Part shown: positions 1-7,510 of the stretch, in pieces
How positions within the stretch are numbered: the first letter of the stretch is position 1
Layout of the letters: each line of letters begins with the position of its first letter
Source of the DNA: a virus
Direction: 5' to 3' (one strand)
Virus record (IMG/VR): IMGVR_UViG_3300008450_000631
Coordinates: 1-20,033 of that record
Length of the DNA: 20,033 nt
The notes under the pieces: model-generated
Database searches by the model: none
What the model saw: only the letters and a program-made list of their open reading frames with translations
Told to the model about the DNA's origin: nothing
Made by a program: the position numbers and the translations under genes

Positions 1-18
1 TTTGGGGATGCAGCCGAA

Positions 19-40
19 CCCACCATACCCCGACCCCCCC
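19..40 (-). other. Possible G-quadruplex motif, minus strand
   Basis: C-runs at 19-21, 28-31 and 34-40 read on the minus strand as G7, TC, G4, a 6-base spacer and G3. Splitting the G7 run gives four G-tracts of at least three with loops of 1, 2 and 6 bases, which fits the usual quadruplex pattern. Whether it folds or matters is unknown. Confidence 0.35.
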
Positions 41-61
41 GAACGGTGGTGGGACTCCAGC

Positions 62-77
62 GGGGTTACGGGGTTAC
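62..77. repeat. Tandem octamer GGGGTTAC, two copies
   Basis: GGGGTTAC occurs twice without a gap at 62-69 and 70-77, in the non-coding leader. Two copies are too few to prove an iteron or protein-binding array, but the match is exact. Confidence 0.6.
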
Positions 78-217
78 TATTCCGCACGAACAACTACACC
101 CCCTAACTTTTTGTATTCAAAATAGCAACATAGCAAACCCAAATATAAAAACACCCCCCTTGTCTTTTTTAGTACCCCCGTTGCAAATTTTATTTTTTAT
201 GTTAAATTCGGGCCTTC

Positions 218-235
218 AACACAACCCGTTGTGTT
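218..235. other. Perfect hairpin just before the first gene
   Basis: AACACAA (218-224) and TTGTGTT (229-235) pair over seven bases around a CCCG tetraloop. There is no T-tract after it, so it is not an intrinsic terminator. It ends 6 bases before the ATG at 242 and would hinder initiation there, which favours the ATG at 275 for the first gene. An operator role is possible but untested. Confidence 0.5.
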
Positions 236-274
236 TGCGACATGATCACTTGTACCCCCGACATCGGCGTTGAA

Positions 275-841
275 ATGCCGTTCACACCACTGCCTTACGC
301 GGAACTACGCGAGAGGGCGGCTGCTGCATGTGCCACGATAGAAGTCTTAAAAGAACATGGCTTGCCTGAAGAAGTACTGGAACCGGACGCCGCAGACAGG
401 GCACGAATAGCTACAATCGTTAACTCGTTTGCAGAAGACGAAGCTAAAACCAACGAAATCTTAACTACAGCCAAGTTCTCTAACCTACCCCCTGCGGTTT
501 TGGTAGGAGTACATGAGACTCTAAAAGACTTTAGCCACGCAGTAGTTAAGCAAGCTACTCAAATCCGGCACCTAGTAACGAACAAACTCATACTAGAGAC
601 AAGCAACCCTGATCCGCGAGTTCGGATCAAAGCGTTGGAACTACTGGGCAAGATTTCCGACGTAGGTCTGTTTACAGACCGCTCGGAAGTGACGGTTACA
701 CACCGTTCTACAGACGATCTGAAGTCCAATCTGCAAGAAAAACTCGCCTTACTACGTAAAAAAGCCAATGAAATTGAGATTACTGACGTAGAAATGCGCG
801 AATTGGGCGTAAAAACAGTCCAAGATGAGGCACAACAGTGA
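275..841 (+). CDS. Putative terminase small subunit
   Basis: This 188-residue protein probably recognises phage DNA and hands it to the large terminase. The main evidence is position, directly before and overlapping the large subunit by four bases (GTGA). The C-terminal half also looks right: a NPDPRVRIKALELLGK segment, then a short FTDRSEV stretch and a charged helix, resembles the oligomerisation region of small terminases as I recall it. The N-terminal third is helical and charged, but I cannot point to a clear helix-turn-helix. The start is uncertain. An ATG at 242 would add 11 residues, neither start has a good ribosome site, and the hairpin at 218-235 argues against 242. A packaging-associated protein of another family is the main alternative. 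Confidence 0.65.
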   Translation: MPFTPLPYAELRERAAAACATIEVLKEHGLPEEVLEPDAADRARIATIVNSFAEDEAKTNEILTTAKFSNLPPAVLVGVHETLKDFSHAVVKQATQIRHLVTNKLILETSNPDPRVRIKALELLGKISDVGLFTDRSEVTVTHRSTDDLKSNLQEKLALLRKKANEIEITDVEMRELGVKTVQDEAQQ

Positions 842-2382
842 GTATCGAGCTAGATGACGCTGATATTGACCTGCTTTTGCAGAATATCGACGACTTTGAC
901 GCGGCTGAACAGCAGGAAATACTCGAAATTGCGGAAGTTTTGGCTGAAAGGAAGCGTTCTGAGGCTGCTAGGAACGACTTAATTGAGTTTTGTCGCGCTA
1001 TGCAGCCCGATTACAAGGTCGGTAAGCACCACAGGATACTGGCGAACCTGTTAATGGACATCGCAGAGGGTAAAAAAGACCGTATTTGCGTCAATATGCC
1101 CCCTCGCCACGGCAAATCTCAGCTTGTTTCTATCTATTTTCCCGCTTGGTTTATTGGCAGATACCCGAATAAAAAGGTACTTATGGTGTCCCATACGACC
1201 GATTTGGCGGTGGATTTCGGTCGGAAAGTGAGGAACTTAATTGACTCTGACTCGTATAGAAAGATTTTCCCAACCGTCTACCTTGCGGCTGATTCAAAAA
1301 GTGCGGGACGGTGGAACACTAACGCGGGCGGAGAATATTTTGCTTGCGGCGTTGGGTCGGCACTTGCTGGCCGAGGCGCGGATTTACTACTCGTCGATGA
1401 CCCACATAACGAGCAAGACATTATCAATGGAAACTTTGACGTCTTTGATAAGGCGTACGAGTGGTTTACCTACGGCGCTCGAACTCGTCTCATGCCCGGA
1501 GGACGGGTGGCGATTATACAAACCCGATGGCACCTCGATGATCTCACGGGACGGGTATTAAAGGACATGCACAACGAGAACGCTGACCAGTACAACGTGG
1601 TCGAGTTCCCGGCAATCCTAGAGATTAAAGACAAAGAGACGTCAAAAATTACCGAAAAGGCATTATGGCCTGAGTTCTTTGACATCCCCGCTCTGCTGCG
1701 AACAAAGGCGTCTATGCCGGTGTTCCAGTGGAACGCGCAGTACCAGCAGAACCCTACCGCCGAGGAAGCGGCGTTAGTAAAAAGGGAGTGGTGGCAGATA
1801 TGGGAAAAGGATAGCCCACCCTCCTGCGAATATATTATTATGTCATTGGATGCTGCGGCTGAGTCGCACAACCGGGCGGACTTTACAGCACTAACAACTT
1901 GGGGTGTGTTCTTAAACGAGGAGTTGAACGCCTACCACCTCATTCTTCTTAACAGCATAAAGAAACGGTTGGAGTTCCCTGAACTGAAGACTTTGGCGTT
2001 GGAGGAGTGGAAAGAGTGGGAGCCGGACTCGTTTATTGTAGAGAAGAAAAGTGCCGGTACGCAGCTATACCAAGAGTTGCGCAGGATGGGAATTCCGGTG
2101 CAAGAGTATACCCCGCACCGAGGTACAGGCGACAAGATGGCACGTCTGAACTCCGTTGCAGACATTGTGAGATCGGGATTGTGTTGGGTTCCCGAGACGC
2201 GCTGGGCAGAAGAGGTAGTTGAGGAGATCGCCGGGTTTCCGTTTGTATCTAACGATGACTTGGTTGACTCCACTGTCATGGCCTTGATGAGATTTAGAAA
2301 CGGCGGGTTTATCCGCTTGCCTTCCGACGAACCTGATGAAATTAAATATTTCAAAAGCCGCAAGCGCGGTGGATATTATTAA
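838..2382 (+). CDS. terL: Terminase large subunit (packaging ATPase/nuclease)
   Basis: This 514-residue motor protein uses ATP to pump DNA through the portal into the empty head and cuts genome units from the concatemer. The N-terminal ATPase domain has a Walker A loop, PPRHGKS, at 88-94 and a Walker B strand, LLLVDDP, at 183-189. A coupling-type motif, QTRWHLDD, lies near 228-235. The C-terminal RNase H-like nuclease shows the expected acidic residues: D338 in SLDAA, E402 in VEKKSAG, and D473/D474/D477 in NDDLVDST. The length is normal for the family. The start is GTG, overlapping the upstream stop as GTGA, which suggests translational coupling. The stop is fused to the ribosome site of the portal gene (TAAGGAG). 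No key residue appears to be missing. Confidence 0.95.
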   Translation: MSIELDDADIDLLLQNIDDFDAAEQQEILEIAEVLAERKRSEAARNDLIEFCRAMQPDYKVGKHHRILANLLMDIAEGKKDRICVNMPPRHGKSQLVSIYFPAWFIGRYPNKKVLMVSHTTDLAVDFGRKVRNLIDSDSYRKIFPTVYLAADSKSAGRWNTNAGGEYFACGVGSALAGRGADLLLVDDPHNEQDIINGNFDVFDKAYEWFTYGARTRLMPGGRVAIIQTRWHLDDLTGRVLKDMHNENADQYNVVEFPAILEIKDKETSKITEKALWPEFFDIPALLRTKASMPVFQWNAQYQQNPTAEEAALVKREWWQIWEKDSPPSCEYIIMSLDAAAESHNRADFTALTTWGVFLNEELNAYHLILLNSIKKRLEFPELKTLALEEWKEWEPDSFIVEKKSAGTQLYQELRRMGIPVQEYTPHRGTGDKMARLNSVADIVRSGLCWVPETRWAEEVVEEIAGFPFVSNDDLVDSTVMALMRFRNGGFIRLPSDEPDEIKYFKSRKRGGYY

Positions 2383-2391
2383 GGAGCCGGT

Positions 2392-4833
2392 ATGGCGTCT
2401 AACAGCATAAGCAAGTCTATATATACAGCCCCGCAAGGCGTGGTGCAGGACGAGATCGAGATCGATATTCTGGACGAAGGCGCTCCTCCTGACCTCGTAT
2501 TTAATGACGACGGTACAGTTGAGGTAGTACTGGAGAAGGAAGAGAAGTCGAAAAGTAAGGGCGAGTTTGACGAGAATCTGGCAGAAACGCTAGACGAAGG
2601 CGTCCTAAACCAGCTTGCTGGCGAGCTTATAGAGTATGTAGACGCCGACATTTCCGCACGTAAAGATTGGGCGGACACCTACGTTAAGGGTCTGGAGGTA
2701 CTGGGTTTCAAGTACGAAGAGCGCACCGAGCCGTGGGAAGATGCTTGCGGTGTGTACTCTACAGTCCTAGCTGAAGCAGCGATCCGCTTCCAAGCGGAAA
2801 CAATGTCGGAGACATTTCCCGCTGGTGGCCCTGTCAAGACAAAAATTGTCGGGGCGATAGACAAGATCAAGGAAGACGCCGCCAAGCGAGTTCAGAATGA
2901 CATGAACTACAAGCTGACGGAACAGATGGTGGAGTACCGCTCAGAGCACGAGCGCATGTTGTATTCCCTAGGTCTGGCGGGGTCTGCGTTTAAGAAGGTC
3001 TACTTTGACCCCAACATCGGGCGTCAAGTCTCTATTTATATATCCGCTGAAGACGTGATCGTGCCGTATGGCGCGTCACATATTGAGTTCGCAGAGCGTG
3101 TTACCCACGTTATGCGCAAGACCAAGAACGAGCTAAAGAAGCTACAGCTTTCAGGCTTTTATCGTGACGTGGACTTGGGCGAGCCGGAGTCATTCCCTAC
3201 CGACATCGAGAAGAAGAAAGCGGAAGAGGGTGGCTACACTATCACGGATGACGACCGCTATACGTTGTATGAGATTCATGCAGACCTGATTATCGAGGGT
3301 GCAGAAGAAGGGGACGATGATATTGCCGTCCCATACGTTGTAACTATCGAGCGCGGGACTCAAGAGGTTTTGGCTATCCGCCGTAACTGGGAGGAAGATG
3401 ATGAGCTACGTCTTAAGCGCAACCACTTCGTACACTATGTATATATCCCCGGTTTTGGTTTCTATGGCCTTGGACTTATTCACATTATTGGCGGGTATGC
3501 TCGCGCTGGAACAAGCATTATCCGACAACTTGTGGATGCAGGAACTCTATCTAATCTTCCGGGAGGACTGAAAGCCCGGGGGCTGCGGATCAAGGGTGAC
3601 GATACCCCTGTAGGCCCGGGTGAGTTCAAGGATGTTGACCTGCCTAGCGGTACTATCAAAGACAACATCATGTTGATGCCGTACAAAGAACCGTCACAGG
3701 TTCTGGCGGCGCTGCTAGAAAAAATCACCGAAGAAGGCCGTAGGCTGGGTGCAATTAGCGACATGAACATTAGCGACATGTCGGCGCAAGCCCCAGTAGG
3801 CACAACGTTGGCTCTTTTGGAGCGTACGTTAAAGCCAATGGCAGCCGTTCAGTCACGTGTGCACTTTGCGATGAAGATGGAGTTCAAGCTCCTCAAAGCT
3901 ATCATCCGTGACTACACCCCGACAGAGTACGAGTACACGCCTGATGTAGATGAGTCCCGCATGGTCAAGCAAGCTGACTATGACATGGTGGACATCATCC
4001 CTGTCTCTGATCCTAACGCCAGCACGATGGCGCAGCGTATCGTCACATACCAAGCTGCGTTCCAGATGGCACAGTCTGCACCTCAAATCTATGACTTGCC
4101 GTATCTACATAAGGAGATGCTGGAGGTTCTAGGGCTGAAGAACATCGACAAGATCATACCGACTGCGGAAGATCAGAAACCGCGTGATCCGATCAGCGAG
4201 AACATGTCTGCATTGGTTGGTAAGCCAATGAAGGCGTTTATCTACCAAGATCATGAGGCGCATATAACCGCGCACATGGCTATGATGCAAGACCCAGCGA
4301 TTGCCCAAATGATTGGTCAAAACCCGCAAGCGCAGCAGATTATGGCAGCACTGCAAGCGCACATTGCGGAGCACTTGGCATTTAGCTACCGCAAGAAGAT
4401 TGAGGAACAGCTTGGTGCCCCACTACCCGCTCCCGACGAGGAGTTGCCAGAAGAAATCGAAGTCCAGTTGTCGCGTCTGGTTGCACAAGCAGGACAGCAA
4501 CTTACCCAGCAACACCAGCAAGAAGCCGCTCAACAGCAGGCGCAGCAGCAAGCACAAGACCCGCTGTTCCAGCTTGAGCAAGCCAAGTTGCAGACGCAAC
4601 AAGCCGAAGTACAGCGTAAAGCTGCTAAAGATCAGGCAGATATGAAGATCGCAGCAGCGAAGCTTGCGTTGGAAGACAAGCGTATAGGCGTTGAGGCGCA
4701 GAAAGAAGGTATGCGCTTGCAGTCCCAAGAGAAGCAAAACAACAACCGTCTCAAAATAGACGCGCTGAAAACTCTAGCTACTCCCCCTAAACAACAGGCG
4801 GAGCCAGCTAAGAAAAAATCTAAGGAAGACTAA
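2392..4833 (+). CDS. Portal protein, P22-type (long)
   Basis: This 813-residue protein would form the dodecameric ring at one capsid vertex through which DNA enters and leaves. I recognise the conserved N-terminal core (about 88-155, containing EPWEDACGVYST and AETMSETFPAGG). A central region has the segment PGFGFYGLGLIHIIGGYARA and a DAGTLSNLPGGLKARG motif. It is longer than most portals. The extra length lies at the C-terminus, about residues 670-813, which is rich in Gln, Ala and Lys and predicted to be one long helical barrel as in phage P22, favouring a short-tailed phage. The first 65 residues are very acidic. Translation starts at ATG after AAGGAG at 2381-2386, which overlaps the terminase stop. 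Its own stop overlaps the next start (TAATG). Confidence 0.88.
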   Translation: MASNSISKSIYTAPQGVVQDEIEIDILDEGAPPDLVFNDDGTVEVVLEKEEKSKSKGEFDENLAETLDEGVLNQLAGELIEYVDADISARKDWADTYVKGLEVLGFKYEERTEPWEDACGVYSTVLAEAAIRFQAETMSETFPAGGPVKTKIVGAIDKIKEDAAKRVQNDMNYKLTEQMVEYRSEHERMLYSLGLAGSAFKKVYFDPNIGRQVSIYISAEDVIVPYGASHIEFAERVTHVMRKTKNELKKLQLSGFYRDVDLGEPESFPTDIEKKKAEEGGYTITDDDRYTLYEIHADLIIEGAEEGDDDIAVPYVVTIERGTQEVLAIRRNWEEDDELRLKRNHFVHYVYIPGFGFYGLGLIHIIGGYARAGTSIIRQLVDAGTLSNLPGGLKARGLRIKGDDTPVGPGEFKDVDLPSGTIKDNIMLMPYKEPSQVLAALLEKITEEGRRLGAISDMNISDMSAQAPVGTTLALLERTLKPMAAVQSRVHFAMKMEFKLLKAIIRDYTPTEYEYTPDVDESRMVKQADYDMVDIIPVSDPNASTMAQRIVTYQAAFQMAQSAPQIYDLPYLHKEMLEVLGLKNIDKIIPTAEDQKPRDPISENMSALVGKPMKAFIYQDHEAHITAHMAMMQDPAIAQMIGQNPQAQQIMAALQAHIAEHLAFSYRKKIEEQLGAPLPAPDEELPEEIEVQLSRLVAQAGQQLTQQHQQEAAQQQAQQQAQDPLFQLEQAKLQTQQAEVQRKAAKDQADMKIAAAKLALEDKRIGVEAQKEGMRLQSQEKQNNNRLKIDALKTLATPPKQQAEPAKKKSKED

Positions 4834-5027
4834 TGGCTAAAACCGTCTTTGACGTGCTTAAAGAAAAGATTGATGAACAGATAGAAATGTATCAGGGGCA
4901 TCTATTGGATGGCTCTTGCGAAGACTTTGCTAAATACAAAGAATTGTGCGGCGTGATTCGTGGTCTAGCGACCGCACGTAGAGAAGTACTAGACCTTGCT
5001 AAACATGTGGAAGAAGACGATGACTGA
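4833..5027 (+). CDS. Small helical protein of unknown function
   Basis: The product has 64 residues, is acidic at its end (EEDDD) and is predicted to be helical throughout, with two amphipathic segments (about 3-22 and 28-58) around a SCEDFAKYK turn. It has no membrane segment or recognised motif. It starts at the A of the portal stop (TAATG), and its last eight bases overlap the co-chaperonin gene, so it is probably translated by coupling to both neighbours. Similar short proteins sit between portal and scaffold genes in environmental phages, as I recall, without an assigned role. Its place suggests a head-assembly accessory. Confidence 0.75.
   Translation: MAKTVFDVLKEKIDEQIEMYQGHLLDGSCEDFAKYKELCGVIRGLATARREVLDLAKHVEEDDD
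5009..5016 (+). promoter_or_regulatory. Ribosome site deciding the co-chaperonin start
   Basis: GGAAGAAG lies inside the end of the upstream gene and immediately precedes ATG 5020 (core GGAAG about 6 bases away). The longer reading frame opens with TTG at 4996, which lacks such a site. Confidence 0.6.
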
Positions 5028-5421
5028 ACTAGCGATTGCTACTGCGGATGGTGAAACTTCAATTTTGCCCGAAACGGCGGAAGAGAAAGCGAAACAACTG
5101 CCAACCCCTGTTGGATACAAAATTCTATGCGCTCTGCCAGAGATAGAAGACAAGTACGACAGTGGGCTAATCAAAGCAGACACAACCAAGAAACACGAGG
5201 AAATATTGGCTACGGTGTATTTCGTCGTATCTCTTGGCCCTGACTGCTATACCGACAAAGAACGCTACCCCACTGGCCCGTGGTGTAAGGCTGGGGACTT
5301 TATCCTCGTGCGCCCCCACACGGGTACGCGGATAAAGATTCATGGGAAAGAGTTCCGCATGATCAACGAAGACAGCGTTGATGGTGTGGTCGAAGACCCC
5401 CGTGGTATTTCACGTGCATAA
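5020..5421 (+). CDS. GroES-like co-chaperonin (Cpn10 family)
   Basis: This 133-residue protein carries a Cpn10 beta-barrel at about 30-126. The order of elements matches GroES: opening strand PVGYKILCALP, a mobile loop at 41-60 with SGLIKAD in place of the GroES GGIVLT segment, a VVSLGP turn, the AGDFILVRP strand (like VGDIVIF), and a closing INEDSVDGVVED (like SESDILAIVE). The loop at 73-90 (CYTDKERYPTGPWCK) is longer than usual, and a 28-residue N-terminal extension is present. GroES homologues cap GroEL; the T4 protein gp31 does this to fold the T4 capsid protein. Its place between portal and scaffold suggests the same job for a virion protein here. The start overlaps the upstream stop (ATGACTGA). 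Confidence 0.85.
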   Translation: MTELAIATADGETSILPETAEEKAKQLPTPVGYKILCALPEIEDKYDSGLIKADTTKKHEEILATVYFVVSLGPDCYTDKERYPTGPWCKAGDFILVRPHTGTRIKIHGKEFRMINEDSVDGVVEDPRGISRA

Positions 5422-5431
5422 GGAGCCATAG

Positions 5432-6397
5432 ATGCAAAAGACCGAGTTTGAATTCCCCGATCCAGACAAACAAGAGTCTGGCAAAGAAGAAGTTATTAAA
5501 GTGGAAATTGAGGCGGCAGCCGACGAGGGTGACGACAATATCGACATCGAAGTTGTCGATGACACCCCGCCCAAAGACCGTGGCCGTAAACCTGCCGAAC
5601 CCCCAGAAGAGGTAACTGACGAAGAACTTCAGGACTATTCTGAGAAGGTACGTAAGCGCCTACAACACTTTAGTAAGGGATACCACGACGAGCGTCGGGC
5701 TAAAGAAGATGCCCTGCGTAAGGAAGAAGAGGCTATTAGGGCGGCTAGGGCTATTGCCGAAGAGAACCGTCGCCTTAAAGAGTTGGTAAACAAGAACCAA
5801 GAAGTCCTGCTGGAGCAAGCTAAACGGGAGGCCGCTGCGGAGTTGGAGGCTAAGAAGCGTAGCTTTAAAGAAGCCTACGAATCTGGCGATTCCAACGCTG
5901 TGGTGGAGGCGCAAGAAGAGCTAACTGCTGCCAAGCTAAAGGCAGATAAAGTTAACAATTTTACGTTTGCCCCTTTACAAGATGACAGCAGTGATGTACA
6001 ACCTGCTTCAACTCAGGTCGCGGATCGCAAAGCACAGGCGTGGCAGCAAGCTAACACGTGGTTTGGAACCGATGACGAAATGACAAGTTTTGCTTTGGGG
6101 TTACATCAAAAGCTAGTTAAGCAAGGTGTTGATCCAAAAAGTGATGAATACTACGAGAAAATTAATTCTCGTATGCGCCAAGTGTTCCCAGAAAGCTTCG
6201 AATCTGAGGACACACCGGAGGAGGAAGAAAAGCCCCGCCGTAAGTCCAATGTGGTAGCACCAGCAACCCGCAGCACTGCGCCCAAGAAAATCGTGCTAAC
6301 GGCTACGCAGGTGAGTATTGCAAAGAGATTAGGAGTTCCCTTGGAACTGTACGCCCGACAGGTTGCTGAAGATATGAGGAAACAGAAAAATGGCTGA
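5432..6397 (+). CDS. Putative capsid scaffold protein
   Basis: This 321-residue protein would guide capsid assembly and then be lost from the head. It has a strongly acidic N-terminus (1-70) and a charged coiled coil (about 65-175). A conserved block at about 205-255 contains WFGTDDEMTSFALGLH and DPKSDEYYEKI. After a basic linker comes a helical end with TATQVSIAKRLG, like the basic coat-binding tail typical of scaffolds. Position just before the capsid genes and composition are the main evidence. I recall the WFG...SDEYY block from capsid-assembly proteins of environmental phages. No protease motif is visible. It begins after a stop-fused AAGGAG (5419-5425) and overlaps the next gene by eight bases (ATGGCTGA). 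Confidence 0.72.
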   Translation: MQKTEFEFPDPDKQESGKEEVIKVEIEAAADEGDDNIDIEVVDDTPPKDRGRKPAEPPEEVTDEELQDYSEKVRKRLQHFSKGYHDERRAKEDALRKEEEAIRAARAIAEENRRLKELVNKNQEVLLEQAKREAAAELEAKKRSFKEAYESGDSNAVVEAQEELTAAKLKADKVNNFTFAPLQDDSSDVQPASTQVADRKAQAWQQANTWFGTDDEMTSFALGLHQKLVKQGVDPKSDEYYEKINSRMRQVFPESFESEDTPEEEEKPRRKSNVVAPATRSTAPKKIVLTATQVSIAKRLGVPLELYARQVAEDMRKQKNG

Positions 6398-6839
6398 AAA
6401 CAAATTACCCCGCGAACAAACTACCCGTGAAAACAGAGTACGTGAGCGTTCTTGGAAACGCCCCGGAATTCTGCCTAATCCGAACCCCGAACCGGGCTAC
6501 GATTTCCACTGGGTACGTGTAAGTACACGTGGTGAGATGGATGCCACTAACGTCACCTCAAAATTTGGAGAAGGCTGGGAACCTGTTAAAGCCTCAGATC
6601 ATCCAGAAATCCAAGTGTTCCATGCGGAAAATGACCGCTTTAAGGACGCAATTGTGATTGGTGGACTGATGCTTTGCAAAACCCCATCAGAGTTTGTTGA
6701 GGATCGTAACGACCACTTCCGTGCGCAAGCCGATGCCCAAATGAACTCTGTAGACAACAACTTTATGCGTGAGAGTGATCCTCGTATGCCTCTGTTCTCT
6801 GAGCGGAGGAGCAAGGTAACTTTTGGCTCTGGTTCATAA
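6390..6839 (+). CDS. Conserved head-region protein, function unknown
   Basis: The product has 149 residues. The first 30 are basic and Pro-rich (REQTTRENRVRERSWKRP). A mixed alpha/beta middle includes FHWVRVSTRGEMD and VIGGLMLCKTP, and a charged helical region (about 107-130) precedes SERRSKVTFG. There is no membrane segment or catalytic signature. It lies between scaffold and capsid genes and starts inside the end of the scaffold gene, with GAGGAAA about 11 bases upstream. I cannot assign a function. Proteins of similar appearance occur at the same place in other uncultured phages, as I recall, so a role in head assembly or the inner capsid is likely. Confidence 0.75.
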   Translation: MAENKLPREQTTRENRVRERSWKRPGILPNPNPEPGYDFHWVRVSTRGEMDATNVTSKFGEGWEPVKASDHPEIQVFHAENDRFKDAIVIGGLMLCKTPSEFVEDRNDHFRAQADAQMNSVDNNFMRESDPRMPLFSERRSKVTFGSGS

Positions 6840-6847
6840 ATTTTTTT

Positions 6848-6851
6848 GGAG
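6848..6851 (+). promoter_or_regulatory. Ribosome site deciding the start at 6858
   Basis: GGAG, directly after a run of seven T residues, is six bases upstream of ATG 6858. The in-frame ATG at 6846 overlaps this site and would add only MELN, so 6858 is the better start. Confidence 0.65.
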
Positions 6852-6857
6852 TTAAAC

Positions 6858-7499
6858 ATGGCTTATCCGACTGTAAGTGCCCCCTACGGGCTACAGCCAA
6901 TCAACTTGATTGGTGGTCAATCATTTGCCGGTCAGACTCGTGAACTGCCTATTACTACCTCGTCTGTCAACTACAACACCGCCCTGTACACAGGTCAGGT
7001 TGTTCAGATTGATGGCACGAACGGTACGGTAATCGCGGGCACGCTGTCTAACGGCACCTCCCCTGTTGCTGGCACCATCGGTGTTTTTGTAGGCTGCTCC
7101 TACACTAACCCAGCCACCAAGCAAAAACTGTTTGCGCAATACTGGCCCGGTTACTCTTCTGGCGTAACTGATGCTGTTGCCTACATCGTTGATGATCCTG
7201 ATGCACTGTTCAAGGTTGTGTCTGTTGGCTCTACCGCTAACTCGACTGGCCTGACCCCTGTAGCAGTTCCTCAATCCGCTCTGGGCGCGAACGTGGCTCT
7301 GGTGCTGAACACCGGTAACGCAAATACTGGTGACGCAACCACCGGTGTTTACTACGACTCAGCTACCGCTGCTTCAACTTACGGTTTCCGTGTTGTTGAC
7401 TTGGTGACTGACACCGCAACATCGGCTGGTTATTTCGAAGTTATTGTTAAATTTAACTTCGGTTTCCATTCGTACTACAACGCTACTGGCGTGGCTTAA
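6858..7499 (+). CDS. Virion structural protein upstream of the capsid gene
   Basis: This 213-residue protein is rich in Thr, Gly, Ala and Val with few charges, as expected for a beta-structured virion protein. It opens with MAYPTVSAPYGLQPINLIGG, an opening I recall from structural proteins encoded directly before the major capsid gene in environmental phages. The end, FEVIVKFNFGFHSYYN, is aromatic-rich and resembles a closing beta strand. Length and position fit a capsid decoration protein or a second head protein. The gene ends in a stop fused to the ribosome site of the capsid gene (TAAGGAG), so the two are probably made together. A tail role is less likely here. Confidence 0.72.
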   Translation: MAYPTVSAPYGLQPINLIGGQSFAGQTRELPITTSSVNYNTALYTGQVVQIDGTNGTVIAGTLSNGTSPVAGTIGVFVGCSYTNPATKQKLFAQYWPGYSSGVTDAVAYIVDDPDALFKVVSVGSTANSTGLTPVAVPQSALGANVALVLNTGNANTGDATTGVYYDSATAASTYGFRVVDLVTDTATSAGYFEVIVKFNFGFHSYYNATGVA

Positions 7500-7510
7500 G
7501 GAGCATATAA

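Larger units (their letters stand above)
1..274. other. Non-coding leader upstream of the terminase genes
   Basis: No convincing gene is present. The stretch is marked by C-tracts: 28-31, 34-40, 99-103, 154-159, 175-179 and 255-259. Two contexts recur: ACAC(5-6)T at 96-104 and 151-160, and the exact nonamer GTACCCCCG at 172-180 and 252-260. CCCACCA at 19-25 and TGGTGGG at 47-53 form a 7-bp inverted repeat. AT-rich DNA lies at 181-208, with TTGCAA at 181-186 as a weak -35-like sequence but no well-spaced -10. Because it sits directly before the terminase genes, it could hold a packaging recognition site or an operon promoter. That is inference from position only. Confidence 0.5.

Noticed and set aside
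46-273. Open frame of 75 codons on the + strand before the first gene
   Set aside because: GTG start without a ribosome site, low-complexity product from C-tracts, and overlap with the start of a supported gene in another frame.
1470-2436. Several minus-strand frames (133, 143 and 123 codons) opposite the large terminase
   Set aside because: The terminase frame has all family motifs; these are its shadows with no signal of their own.
4996-5019. Upstream TTG start for the co-chaperonin
   Set aside because: It lacks a ribosome site and adds MLNMWKKT, which is not GroES-like. ATG 5020 has GGAAGAAG before it.
6840-6847. Run of seven or eight T residues as a frameshift site
   Set aside because: It lies between genes after a stop codon, so slipping there would not join two frames.
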